This document shows, in pieces, positions 52,873 to 64,000 of a stretch of DNA of 64,000 bases (positions are counted from its first letter, which is position 1; each line of letters begins with the position of its first letter). The notes below the pieces were generated by a model. That model saw only the letters and a list, made by a program, of their open reading frames with translations. It had not been told where the DNA came from and searched no databases. The DNA is from Jatrophihabitans sp. (GTDB lineage: Bacteria > Actinomycetota > Actinomycetes > Mycobacteriales > Jatrophihabitantaceae). Location of the stretch: the NCBI GenBank assembly GCA_036399055.1, contig DASWNX010000039.1, positions 16,573-80,572 of the forward strand, given 5' to 3'. Position numbers and translations under genes: made by a program.

Positions 52873-54171
52873 ATGGAGCTGTCGCGACTGGATGACGTCG
52901 AGGCCTTCGACGAGCTGGCCGACGTCGAGGTCGGTGAGCTGCGCGAGCTGCAGCTGCGCCGGCTGAGGTGGTCCCTGCGACATGCCTATGACAACGTCGC
53001 CCACTACCGGGCGGCATTCGACGGCGCCGGGGTTCATCCGAACGACCTGACCTCGCTGGCCGACCTGGCCCTGTTTCCCCTCACGAGCAAGGCAGAGCTG
53101 CGGCAGAACTACCCGTTCGGCATGTTCGCGGTGCCCCGCGAGCAGGTGGCGCGGGTGCATGCCTCCTCCGGCACCACCGGCAAGCCGACCGTCGTGGGCT
53201 ACACCGCGCAGGACATCCAGACCTGGGCGTCGGTGATGGCCCGCTCGATCTACGCAGCCGGTGGCCGGCCGGGCGACATCGTGCACGTGGCCTACGGCTA
53301 CGGCCTGTTCACCGGCGGGCTGGGCGCCCACTACGGCGCCGAGAGGTTGGGTTGCACGGTCGTGCCGGTGTCCGGTGGCATGACGGCGCGGCAGGCGCAG
53401 CTGATCACCGACTTCGAGCCCCGGATCATCATGGTCACGCCGTCCTACTTCCTGTCGATCTTGGATGAGCTGGCCCGCCAGGGCATCGACCCTGCCGAGA
53501 CGTCCCTGCGAATAGGCGTCTTCGGCGCCGAGCCGTGGACCGAGGCGATGCGCGCGGAGATGCAGCAGCGGGCCAGGCTGACCGCGCTGGACATCTACGG
53601 CCTGAGCGAGGTGATGGGCCCCGGGATCGGCCAGGAGGCGGCCGGGCATCCCGGCCGCCTGCAGGTGTGGGAAGACCACTTCTACCCGGAGGTGATCGAT
53701 CCGCAGACCGGTGCGGTGCTGGCGGAGGGCCACACCGGCGAGCTGGTGCTGACCTCGCTGACCAAGCAGGCGATGCCGGTGGTGCGCTACCGGACCCGGG
53801 ACCTGACCAGGTTGCTGCCGGGCGGCGCCTACCCTGCCTTCCGCAGCATCGAGAAGATCACCGGACGCACCGACGACATGATGATCATCCGCGGCGTCAA
53901 TGTCTTCCCCACCCAGATCGAGGAGCTGCTGCTGTCGGTGCCGGAGCTGTCGCCGCACTTCGAGTGCGTCCTGAGCCGGCCCGACCGGCTGGACGAGCTG
54001 AGCGTGCGGGTCGAGTCGCGCGAGCCCGGGGCCGCCACCGGCGCCCTGGCAGCGACGCTGGGCGCCCTGATCAAGGACCGGATCGGGGTGAGCGTCACCG
54101 TCGAGGTGCTGGCCCCGGAGTCGATCACGCGCTCGCAGGGCAAGGCCGTCCGGGTGCTTGACCGGCGCTGA
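52873..54171 (+). CDS. Phenylacetate-CoA ligase (PaaK-like)
   Basis: The 432-residue adenylate-forming enzyme makes an aryl-CoA thioester with ATP. It has HASSGTTGKPTVVGYT (P-loop-like, about 95-110), TALDIYGLSEVMGPGIG (about 235-252), VVRYRTRDLTRLLPGG (about 300), and KITGRTDDMMIIRGVNVFPTQIEE (about 330-352). The C-terminal PESITRSQGKAVRVLDRR closes the family fold. No other phenylacetate pathway genes are nearby, so the substrate may differ. GGGAGGAC precedes the ATG. Confidence 0.88.
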   Translation: MELSRLDDVEAFDELADVEVGELRELQLRRLRWSLRHAYDNVAHYRAAFDGAGVHPNDLTSLADLALFPLTSKAELRQNYPFGMFAVPREQVARVHASSGTTGKPTVVGYTAQDIQTWASVMARSIYAAGGRPGDIVHVAYGYGLFTGGLGAHYGAERLGCTVVPVSGGMTARQAQLITDFEPRIIMVTPSYFLSILDELARQGIDPAETSLRIGVFGAEPWTEAMRAEMQQRARLTALDIYGLSEVMGPGIGQEAAGHPGRLQVWEDHFYPEVIDPQTGAVLAEGHTGELVLTSLTKQAMPVVRYRTRDLTRLLPGGAYPAFRSIEKITGRTDDMMIIRGVNVFPTQIEELLLSVPELSPHFECVLSRPDRLDELSVRVESREPGAATGALAATLGALIKDRIGVSVTVEVLAPESITRSQGKAVRVLDRR

Positions 54172-54252
54172 GCCGATGAACTAGCAATGACGGTCGAAGA
54201 ATCGGTGACGCACCGTCATCTCGGGTGACGACAGATCGGAGGTCAGGGGGGC

Positions 54253-55176
<924 letters not shown>

Positions 55177-55203
<27 letters not shown>

Positions 55204-55965
55204 GCTGTTCGGTGCTCCGGCCGCGCTGCTCGCTGCTCCGGCCGCGCTGCTCGCTGCTCCGGCCGCGCTACTCGCTGCTCCAGCCGCAGTGGGCTGGCGT
55301 TGCGGACGGGCTTCGACGGCCATCCGCTCGCTGGCCGAGGCGAAGCCGAGCCAGGTGTGCCGGTTGCCGGCCCAGCACCAGCCGACCTTGGGCGCGTTGC
55401 GGCGCTCCCTGCCATCCCTGCCGGTGCCGTTGCTGATCCAGATCGCCGGGGTACGGGCGTCCAGGCTGCCGTTGGGCCTGCGCAGCCGGGATCCGACGGT
55501 CATGAAGCAGCAGTTGCGCTCGAGGATGCCGGGTTGCTGCAGCAGCCAGTGCAGGCCTTCGACCAGGGTCAGCGGGCTGCTGCCGGCCGCGGCGATGGCC
55601 GGCAGCGCCTCGTCCGGGCTCCAGTTGCGCATGCCGTCGCCGCGGTCGAGTCCCCGCACCAGGTACAGCGCGCCGGCCGGCGGCGTCGACAGCTCGATGG
55701 CGGTGAAGTCATCGACGTCCTGCATGTCCGAGACGACGAAGCCGCCGTGCCCGTCCCGGCTCAGCAGCGGGGCCAGCGCCGAGGCCGGCACCCGGGCGGG
55801 GTGGATCACCAGCAGGCTGCCTGCCGCTGCGTCCTCGGGCGCCGCCGCGCGCAGCTCGCCGGCGCTCATGCCGGCCAGGTCGTGCACCCCGGCGGCGACC
55901 AGCCGCTCGACCTGCTCGGACAAGGACGGCAACGCGGCGGCGGAAACGGAGGCGGCAGCAGGCAA
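55177..55965 (-). CDS. DUF5701-like protein
   Basis: The 262-residue protein has EQVERLVAAGVHDLAGMSAGELRA near the start, SLLVIHPARVPASALAPLLSRDGHGGFVVSDMQDVDDF in the middle, and NCCFMTVGSRLRR and KVGWCWAGNRHTWLGFASASER later. The family is common in actinobacteria and has no known role. I chose the TTG at 55965 because AGGAG lies eight bases upstream. The tail is an unusual repeat (SSAAGAASSAAGAASSAAGA) encoded by the 21-bp repeats and running into the convergent gene. Confidence 0.75.
55225..55287. repeat. Three 21-bp tandem repeats inside the DUF5701 3' end
   Basis: GCTGCTCGCTGCTCCGGCCGC occurs at 55225-55245 and 55246-55266, and with two changes at 55267-55287; a partial copy precedes at 55211. 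In the minus-strand gene each unit adds seven residues (AAGAASS), so copy number changes keep the frame. Confidence 0.9.
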
Positions 55966-56110
55966 GGCAGGGCTCCTGAACTCGGGTGGCGAGTCAACGC
56001 CATTCCTCCCCGAGAAGTTCCCATCTGTCGCGAGTGCGTTACAGGCAGCACTCCACTGGGGTCCTTGCTTGTCAGCTAGTACTACGTAACGCAAGTTCAG
56101 CAAAGGAGAA

Positions 56111-56734
56111 CTACGGCTGGTCATCGTTGTCGGACGCTTCAGCGATCTCCGCGCGAGTCTTCGCTTGCTGAATTAATTGGCGGGCTAGTAGGTAGAGGAG
56201 GCCCAATGCGACGGCGAGTGGAACGATCCCCGCAATCCTGTAGACCACTGCCAGCTTGGACAGGTGCTCCAGCTTCGTCAGGCGAGAACTGTCGTTCTCA
56301 ATGGTTGCCAAGATTGACCGTTGGGCCGTCGCTAGCTCGGCTATCGCGGCTTGGTCAGAACGATCACTCAACGTCTGGACAGTATTGATCAACCTGGTCC
56401 GTGTCGCATCGTCGGTGAGGTACTTCTCTTGAGAGGCGGCTCTGTGTGAGTAGTAAAAGGAAGTCGCGGTAAGGGCGAGGCCAATCGAGATGAGCATGGC
56501 TACCGCGGCCCACTGTAGGCGCCAGTATCGCGGCCAAGAGATGATCTTCGTCAGCGCTTGAAGTCGCCAGATGACGATAAGATCTATGTGCTCTTGCTCG
56601 GATACGGGCACCTTGGCGCGGATATCGAGCAACTCCTGAATCTCTTTGCGCGCCCGTGCCCGCGTGCCTGATGAGAAGGCGGTGATGACGGCGACCAGCA
56701 GCGTCACTGCTGACCCGACGATGAGAGTCAGCAT
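56111..56734 (-). CDS. Hypothetical membrane protein, lower GC
   Basis: The 207-residue protein has three membrane helices: LTLIVGSAVTLLVAVITAF (residues 2-20), LQWAAVAMLISIGLALTATSF (about 73-93) and IAGIVPLAVALGLLYLLARQ (about 168-187). A helical coiled segment (about 100-160, DRSDQAAIAELATAQRSI) is placed outside the membrane. Codon use is less GC-rich than in the neighbours. I do not recognise the family. It lies next to a toxin-antitoxin pair, which suggests an accessory patch. Confidence 0.6.
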   Translation of the reverse strand: MLTLIVGSAVTLLVAVITAFSSGTRARARKEIQELLDIRAKVPVSEQEHIDLIVIWRLQALTKIISWPRYWRLQWAAVAMLISIGLALTATSFYYSHRAASQEKYLTDDATRTRLINTVQTLSDRSDQAAIAELATAQRSILATIENDSSRLTKLEHLSKLAVVYRIAGIVPLAVALGLLYLLARQLIQQAKTRAEIAEASDNDDQP

Positions 56735-56922
56735 GCGCAGGGGCAGTCAACGGTAGTCGTTGGCACATGCGAAGAGTAGAGCAGGTGACTCGAGAGCAAA
56801 TGGCGCATGCCGAAAGCGGATCCCGTAACTCCAGTTAGGGGACGCGTTGACGGTGTAAATTTGCGAGTCGTCCTTTCTTGCCCGCTCTCGCCAACTCTGT
56901 AGGCGAGCACCAAGTCGATCAG

Positions 56923-57348
56923 TTAGGCCAGCGGCGCCAGCTGTACGCCTGCCGCTTGCGCGCCGGTGCGTAGCCGGCGATCCCATACAGCGAACACGGT
57001 GCCGGTCAAACCCACTGCCAGCAGGCTCGCCAGATGCACCGCGTCAGCGCCGGTCAGCGAGTGCCGAGCAGCCAATGCGCCGGCGTCGGCCGCGATCGCC
57101 CTGGTCAACTCGACAGGCCGGGTCGCCGCCCAGAAGTCCTCCCAGAGCGATTCAGCCTGCGACTGCTCGCCCCGGTCGAGCCGCTCGGCTCGGCCGGCGG
57201 CGGCCAACGCGGCGCGTACCTCGGGATAAGCCAACCGGCTGGAGACTGCCACATCGCAGGCGTCCCACAGCCCCGCGGCCAGGTCGCTGCCGGCTTCGTC
57301 GATGATCAGTTTCACGAACGCACTGCTGTCGAAATAGACGATCGCCAT
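56923..57348 (-). CDS. PIN-domain toxin (VapC-like)
   Basis: The 141-residue PIN domain RNase has the acidic residues expected for metal binding: VYFDSSAFVKL (Asp7), YPEVRAAL (Glu near 43), LTGADAVHLASL (Asp near 100) and AVWDRRLRTGA (Asp near 121). It follows the antitoxin gene after six bases. VapC toxins cleave tRNA or rRNA when the antitoxin is degraded. Confidence 0.87.
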   Translation of the reverse strand: MAIVYFDSSAFVKLIIDEAGSDLAAGLWDACDVAVSSRLAYPEVRAALAAAGRAERLDRGEQSQAESLWEDFWAATRPVELTRAIAADAGALAARHSLTGADAVHLASLLAVGLTGTVFAVWDRRLRTGAQAAGVQLAPLA

Positions 57349-57354
57349 GGGTTG

Positions 57355-57618
57355 TCAGCGGCGCTGCTCGGCGACCAGCTCCGAGACTGAACCGGTTGCC
57401 CGCGCCCGGACAACGCCTCGTGCAGATGGCCGGTCGGCACGCTCCGGCCTGCCCAGAACGCCCTGCTCAGTCAGCCGCTCGATCAGCGGCGCCGTGTCGA
57501 TCGGCAGCAGCCGCGCCACCGGGACACCTCGTTCTGTGATGACCACCTCTTCACCGGTGCGAACATGTTCGATCCAGCCCGACAGTTCCGCTCTCAGCCT
57601 GCTTATCGCGACGTCCAC
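57355..57618 (-). CDS. Phd/YefM-family antitoxin
   Basis: The 87-residue protein starts VDVAISRLRAELSGWIEHVRTGEEVVITERGVPVARLLP, the standard Phd/YefM DNA-binding fold; the C-terminal half wraps and blocks the toxin. The GTG at 57618 is chosen because TACGCT lies six bases before it. An inverted repeat overlapping that -10 fits autoregulation by the antitoxin. Confidence 0.83.
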   Translation of the reverse strand: MDVAISRLRAELSGWIEHVRTGEEVVITERGVPVARLLPIDTAPLIERLTEQGVLGRPERADRPSARGVVRARATGSVSELVAEQRR

Positions 57619-57624
57619 CAACCC

Positions 57625-57654
57625 AGCGTACAACACAGCAGAGTTGAATTGTAC
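57625..57654 (-). promoter_or_regulatory. -10 element and inverted repeat of the toxin-antitoxin operon
   Basis: On the minus strand TACGCT (57625-57630) is six bases before the antitoxin GTG. GTACAA (57628-57633) and TTGTAC (57649-57654) form an inverted repeat with a 15-base centre that overlaps the -10, the usual place for toxin-antitoxin self-repression. Confidence 0.5.
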
Positions 57655-57706
57655 ACCGAGCCGGGAATGAGCGTGGCTCGTCTAAGCCGGCTGGCTGACC
57701 GACGGG

Positions 57707-60481
<2,775 letters not shown>

Positions 60482-60643
60482 CTTTGGGCAAGAAGATGTG
60501 ACCTCTGATGTTTACTGATCGGTATCCCGGAGGGTTGCATAGCCGCCGAAGTGTGGTTATCTACCGGGGCACGATTACCAACGGTGAGGATGTCCTTCAC
60601 CGCCATCCCACCTGTACCGCTATGGCACACATGGAGGCCGGCA

Positions 60644-61102
60644 GTGAGCACCACCCCCGGAACCGGGGAAAACACGACTGCATTGGTTGACCGCCTCGGC
60701 ATCGAGCCAGGCATGGTTGTGCAGGAGTTGGGCTATGACGACGATGTCGACCAGGCTCTGCGCGAAGCGATCGAGGACCGCCTGGACGACGACATGGTGG
60801 ACGAGGACTCAGATGATGTGGTCGACGTCGTCTTGCTCTGGTTCCGGGAGGACGACGGCGACCTCGTCGACGCCCTGGTGGACGCCATCGCCCCGTTGGC
60901 CGACAACGGGGTGATCTGGTTGCTGACGCCCAAGCGTGGCCGGGCCGGCTATGTGGAGCCCTCAGACATCTCTGAAGCGGCCCCGACGGCGGGGCTCTCC
61001 CAGACCTCGCTGCTGCCGCTGGCCGCCGGCTGGACCGGCGCCCGGCTGGTGAGCAGGCGCGCCAAGGCCGGCGTCGAGCGTGGCAAGGCAGACCGCCGAT
61101 GA
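60644..61102 (+). CDS. DUF3052 family protein
   Basis: The 152-residue acidic protein has RLGIEPGMVVQELGYDDDVDQ near 17-37, DVVDVVLLWFREDDGDLVDALVDA near 57-80, and WLLTPKRGRAGYVEPSDISEAA. The family is actinobacterial, of unknown role, and usually next to aceE or ahpE. The GTG at 60644 has GGAGG seven bases before it. The stop overlaps the peroxiredoxin start (ATGA), so the two are co-translated. Confidence 0.87.
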   Translation: MSTTPGTGENTTALVDRLGIEPGMVVQELGYDDDVDQALREAIEDRLDDDMVDEDSDDVVDVVLLWFREDDGDLVDALVDAIAPLADNGVIWLLTPKRGRAGYVEPSDISEAAPTAGLSQTSLLPLAAGWTGARLVSRRAKAGVERGKADRR

Positions 61103-61611
61103 CCACTTCGCATCCCGATTCGATCCCCGGCCTGAGCCCGTTGCCGGTCGGCGCCGAGGCCCCGGACTTCACGCTGCGTGACCAGAACAACGAGGTCGTG
61201 ACACTGTCGTCGTTTCGGGGTTCCAAGGCCGTGCTGCTGGTGTTCTACCCGTGGGCCTTCACCAGCATCTGCACCGGTGAGCTGGGCACGATCCGTGACA
61301 ACATCGACGACTTCGCCAACGACGCGGTGCAGGTGTTGACGCTGAGTATCGACTCGTCCTTCGTGCACAAGATCTTCTCCCAGCGTGACGAGCTGAACTT
61401 CCCGCTGCTGGCCGACTTCTGGCCCCATGGCGAGGTCGCCCAGGCGTACGGGGTCTTCAACACCGATTCCGGGGTCGCCAACCGGGGGACGTTCCTGATC
61501 GACCGGGACGGCGTCATCCGCTTCAGCGAGGCCAAGGAGATCGGTGTCGGGCGCGATCCGCAGCGCTGGCTGGACGAGATCGCGGCGTTGACCACCGGAG
61601 TGGCCAGCTAG
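61099..61611 (+). CDS. ahpE: One-Cys peroxiredoxin, AhpE-like
   Basis: The 170-residue thioredoxin-fold peroxidase has its peroxidatic cysteine in FYPWAFTSICTGELG (Cys58) and no resolving cysteine, as in mycobacterial AhpE, which uses mycothiol/mycoredoxin for recycling. It reduces hydroperoxides and peroxynitrite. Later motifs are LSIDSSFVHKIFSQRDELNFPLLAD and GTFLIDRDGVIRF. It overlaps DUF3052, matching the mycobacterial gene order near aceE. Confidence 0.88.
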   Translation: MTTSHPDSIPGLSPLPVGAEAPDFTLRDQNNEVVTLSSFRGSKAVLLVFYPWAFTSICTGELGTIRDNIDDFANDAVQVLTLSIDSSFVHKIFSQRDELNFPLLADFWPHGEVAQAYGVFNTDSGVANRGTFLIDRDGVIRFSEAKEIGVGRDPQRWLDEIAALTTGVAS

Positions 61612-61663
61612 CCCTGTTGCTGCCGGGGCCGGCCGGGTCGGCTGGCTAAGGCCAGTACCGGCC

Positions 61664-61718
61664 GTCGAGCCAGGAGCGGCCGGTTAGCCAGGAGCGGTCG
61701 CCTAGCTAAGAGCAGTCG
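61664..61718. repeat. Degenerate 18-bp repeats between convergent genes
   Basis: Related units GTTAGCCAGGAGCGGTCG (61683-61700), CCTAGCTAAGAGCAGTCG (61701-61718) and a 19-base form at 61664-61682 lie between the peroxiredoxin and SURF1 stops. A further partial copy follows near 61734. No function is apparent. Confidence 0.55.
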
Positions 61719-61734
61719 CCTAGCTTTGCTGTGC

Positions 61735-62628
61735 CTAGGAGCGGCCGGCGAGCCGGTCGTCCAGCGAGGCCTTCTTGGCCTTGGCGGCTGCCCTGCCGGT
61801 GGGCGGCTGGGCGTCGCGGCTGCCCGGTTCGGGGCCGGGACTGCCCGGCGCCACCGGCAGCGCCTGTCCGGCCCGGTCACGTCGCCGCTCGGCGGCGGCC
61901 ATCACGAACGGCGCGCACAGCGCCAGCAGGGCGAACAGGTACCACTGCACCACGTAGGCGGCGTGCTGCGGCTCCTCGGCGCCGCCGGCCGGGTTGGACA
62001 GGTCCGGGCCAGGCAGCGTGGTCAGCCCGGCGGCGCCCGGCTGGCCGGCCAGCAGCTCGGCGTAACCGGTCCAGACCGGGGCGCCGATCCGGCGGGCCTG
62101 GGAGACCGGGTTGACGGACTCGACCTGCCGTCCGGGCAACTGGCCGAACTTATCGGGCTTGCTGCCGGCGGGCTCAAGGCGGGTGGTGATCGAGACGGTG
62201 CCCGACGGGCTGGGCGGGATGGCCGGCGTGGTCGTGGCCGCACCGGTCTGGCGCACGAAGCCGCGGGCGACCAGCAGCACGCCGTCGGCGGTCTTGAGCG
62301 GGGTGAGCACGATGACGCCGACGTCACCGCCGACGCTCTGCTTGCGCAGCAGGGTCTCGTGCTCGCTGAGGTACCTGCCGGTCGCGGTCACCTGGCGGTA
62401 TCTCTGCGCCGCGCCGTCGGAGATCGGGGCGGCGGCCTTGCCCAGCGCCGCGGTGACGTCCACCGGACGGTCCCGGGTCTCGGCGCGCAGTCTCTGGTTG
62501 GTCTCGCGCTTGTCCTGGAACCGCTCCGCCTGCCAGGTTCCGGCCAGGACGCAGACGGTGGCGAGCACCAGCATCAGGCCGAACAGCCCCAGGTAACGGG
62601 GTTGCCGCAGGGTCGAAAGCACGCCCAT
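61735..62628 (-). CDS. SURF1 family cytochrome oxidase assembly protein
   Basis: The 297-residue protein has a membrane helix near each end (YLGLFGLMLVLATVCVLAGTWQ, about 12-33, and YVVQWYLFALLALCAPFVMA, about 223-242). Between them lies an outside domain with RYRQVTATGRYLSEHE, VLLVARGFVR and a late Tyr/Trp-rich part, the SURF1 pattern. It helps assemble heme-copper cytochrome oxidase. The C-terminal 45 residues are a basic Ala/Pro-rich tail. The ATG at 62628 fits the family start. Confidence 0.88.
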   Translation of the reverse strand: MGVLSTLRQPRYLGLFGLMLVLATVCVLAGTWQAERFQDKRETNQRLRAETRDRPVDVTAALGKAAAPISDGAAQRYRQVTATGRYLSEHETLLRKQSVGGDVGVIVLTPLKTADGVLLVARGFVRQTGAATTTPAIPPSPSGTVSITTRLEPAGSKPDKFGQLPGRQVESVNPVSQARRIGAPVWTGYAELLAGQPGAAGLTTLPGPDLSNPAGGAEEPQHAAYVVQWYLFALLALCAPFVMAAAERRRDRAGQALPVAPGSPGPEPGSRDAQPPTGRAAAKAKKASLDDRLAGRS

Positions 62629-62744
62629 GACACTACGACGGCGTGCTGTGGAACGGCACCGGTACCCTTGCACGGTTGTCGCCGGTCCTGACCGGGGCGG
62701 CTCGGTCGGCAGGTTGCGGCCGGGTGCTCCGGTGGGGCTGGTCA

Positions 62745-62819
62745 GGGCGCTTAGCTCAGCGGGAGAGCACTCGGTTTACACCCGAGCGGTCGTTGGTTCG
62801 ATCCCAACAGCGCCCACCA
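62745..62819 (+). tRNA. tRNA-Val (anticodon TAC)
   Basis: The acceptor is GGGCGCT/AGCGCCC, the D stem GCTC/GAGC, the anticodon stem CTCGG/CCGAG with loop TTTACAC (TAC at 62777-62779), and the T arm TTGG with TTCGATC. The discriminator is A at 62816 and an encoded CCA follows at 62817-62819. Confidence 0.96.
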
Positions 62820-62930
62820 GAACACGCTCACTCCAACCACTGACCGAGAACGTCGGCCGGTGTCGGCAGTGGCCGAAGGTGCTTCGATGATCCTGCCGAT
62901 GACCGGTGTGCGCAGAGGGGAACCGCCACG

Positions 62931-63503
62931 ATGACCGCCTACACGACGTTGCCCGATGACCTTCCGGCCCCGCAGGACGACGGCGCGGCCGACCACCTGC
63001 CCGGGCTGCCGATGCCGGCGCTCTCGCTGCGCGCCAGCGACGGGCAGGCCGTCGACCTCGGCGCCCTGGGGCCGGGGCGAACGGTCATCTACCTCTACCC
63101 GCGCACCGGCCAACCGGGCGTGGAATTGCCGCAGGGCTGGAATGCCATTCCGGGTGCTCGTGGGTGCACCCCGGAGTCATGCGGGTTCCGCGACCATTTC
63201 GCCGACCTCCGGGCTGCGGGCGTCGCCGCGGTCTGGGGCCTGTCCAGTCAGGACCCGGACTACCAGGCTGAGGCGGTCCACCGGCTGCACCTGCCGTTCG
63301 GCATGCTGTCGGACCCGCAGTTCGCCCTGGCCGACGCCCTGAACCTGCCGACCTTCGCCGCGGCCGGGCACGACCGGTTGTACTCCCGCCTGACTCTGGT
63401 GGTCCGCGACGGCGCGATCGAGCACGCGTTCTACCCGGTCTTCCCGCCGGACACGCACGCCCAGCAGGTCCTGGACTGGCTGCTCGCCAACCCGCGGGGC
63501 TAG
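62931..63503 (+). CDS. Peroxiredoxin, BCP/PrxQ-like
   Basis: The 190-residue redoxin has TVIYLYPRTGQPG near 51-63 and the paired cysteines Cys79 and Cys84 in GCTPESCGFRDHF, the atypical two-Cys layout of PrxQ. LPFGMLSDPQFALADALNLPTF follows. It reduces peroxides. GAGGGG lies before the ATG. The insertion between the fold's second strand and the cysteine loop (VELPQGWNAIPGA) is longer than in most BCP proteins. Confidence 0.85.
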   Translation: MTAYTTLPDDLPAPQDDGAADHLPGLPMPALSLRASDGQAVDLGALGPGRTVIYLYPRTGQPGVELPQGWNAIPGARGCTPESCGFRDHFADLRAAGVAAVWGLSSQDPDYQAEAVHRLHLPFGMLSDPQFALADALNLPTFAAAGHDRLYSRLTLVVRDGAIEHAFYPVFPPDTHAQQVLDWLLANPRG

Positions 63504-63564
63504 CAGGGGAGTGAGATCGGCCAGCCCTGTGTGAACCGGGTTCGGTTAGGGCACACTTCCTCAG

Positions 63565-63690
63565 ATGACGACCGACCTGTCAGCGCCAGGGCCGCTCATT
63601 CCGCGCGTACCCGTGGCGTACGGACTGCCGAGGCCGGCGCGAGCTGAGCGCCACCTGCCGCTGGCCAGCGCCCGGGTCCCGGTGCTGTGA
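63565..63690 (+). CDS. Possible 41-residue protein coupled to the next gene
   Basis: ATG at 63565 opens a 41-codon frame with GC-biased third positions, ending in a TGA that shares one base with the next ATG (TGATG at 63688-63692). It starts MTTDLSAPGPLIPRVPVAYG and is Pro/Arg-rich. No ribosome-binding site is visible. It could be a leader peptide, a small protein, or chance; I recognise no family. Confidence 0.35.
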   Translation: MTTDLSAPGPLIPRVPVAYGLPRPARAERHLPLASARVPVL

Positions 63691-64000
63691 TGGCCGCTGG
63701 ACAGGGCCTGACGCTGTGGGTGCGGGCCGAGTCCCGGCTCACGGAGCGGCGTGCCCCGCTGGCGCCTGCTGACGTGGCGCAGCTGATCGGCGAAGGCATC
63801 GAGGTGGTCGTCGAGCGGTCCGCCCAGCGGGTGTTCACCGATGCCGACTACGCCGCTGCCGGCGCCCGGCTGGCCGAGACGGGCGGCTGGCCGGACGCGC
63901 CGGCCGATGCCGTGGTGCTCGGGCTCAAGGAGCTGCCCGCCGAGCCGTTCGCGCTGCGACACCGGCATGTCTTCTTCGGCCATGCCTACAAGGACCAGCC
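63690..64000 (+). CDS. Saccharopine dehydrogenase (lysine-forming)-like protein, N-terminal part
   Basis: The first 103 residues are present; the gene runs off the right end. TLWVRAESRLTERRAPLAPADVAQLI and VERSAQRVFTDADYAAAG match the N-terminal alanine dehydrogenase/PNT-like domain. VVLGLKELPAEPFALRHRHVFFGHAYKDQ is typical of the single-chain NAD-dependent saccharopine dehydrogenase (LYS1-type). The ATG overlaps the stop of a short upstream frame. Confidence 0.8.
   Translation, partial: MAAGQGLTLWVRAESRLTERRAPLAPADVAQLIGEGIEVVVERSAQRVFTDADYAAAGARLAETGGWPDAPADAVVLGLKELPAEPFALRHRHVFFGHAYKDQ

Overview
The window is high-GC DNA from an actinobacterium. GC is high at third codon positions, starts are often GTG or TTG, and stop/start overlaps (ATGA, GTGA, TGATG) are common. 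Several families are typical of that phylum: DUF3145, DUF3052, DUF5302, DUF7455-type and DUF5701-like proteins, a TIGR03084-type mycothiol-linked protein, and the fasR-fabD-fabH-acpP-fabF operon. It looks chromosomal. I cannot name a genus.

Region 1 (1-8108, minus strand) is the edge of an enediyne-type polyketide locus. In transcription order it holds a TIGR03084-like protein, a small protein coupled to a GMC oxidoreductase, an AhpD-like protein, UnbV, UnbU and the N-terminus of the enediyne polyketide synthase, which runs off the left end. Region 2 (8109-17148) has four 17-bp tandem repeats and then a 2917-residue secreted protein of about nineteen DUF11-type modules with an LPRTG sortase anchor. 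Region 3 (17156-25694) is mostly housekeeping: a zinc alcohol dehydrogenase with an unknown coupled partner, a family 5 uracil-DNA glycosylase, a YihY/BrkB membrane protein, an FKBP lipoprotein, an MDR oxidoreductase, and a sodium:solute symporter operon with a small membrane protein and a universal stress protein.

Region 4 (25921-30601) is a compact locus I cannot assign to a known pathway: a GCS2-type carboxylate-amine ligase facing two overlapping esterase-like genes and an ATP-grasp enzyme. Region 5 (30658-41785) is a patchwork. It holds an ArsR-AHSA1 fusion with a perfect palindromic operator, two lower-GC hypothetical genes, a GGDEF-EAL protein, two secreted proteins, a thiolase, a DUF5302 gene, gene fragments, an Ala tRNA with a decayed copy, and a 64-bp direct repeat of the DUF5302 3' end that brackets 3.6 kb.

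Region 6 (41786-62628) carries conserved actinobacterial blocks: DUF3145 plus the fatty acid operon and its regulator, and aceE with DUF3052 and an AhpE-like peroxiredoxin. Between them lie accessory genes: a cytosine methyltransferase with a Vsr endonuclease, an EamA exporter with a LysR regulator, a sirtuin, a phenylacetate-CoA ligase, an aldo/keto reductase, DUF5701, a membrane protein, and a PIN/Phd toxin-antitoxin pair. SURF1, a Val tRNA, a second peroxiredoxin and the start of a saccharopine-dehydrogenase-like gene close the window.

Several genes have a TANNNT hexamer only 6-7 nt before the start codon, which suggests leaderless transcripts. I used that signal to choose starts.
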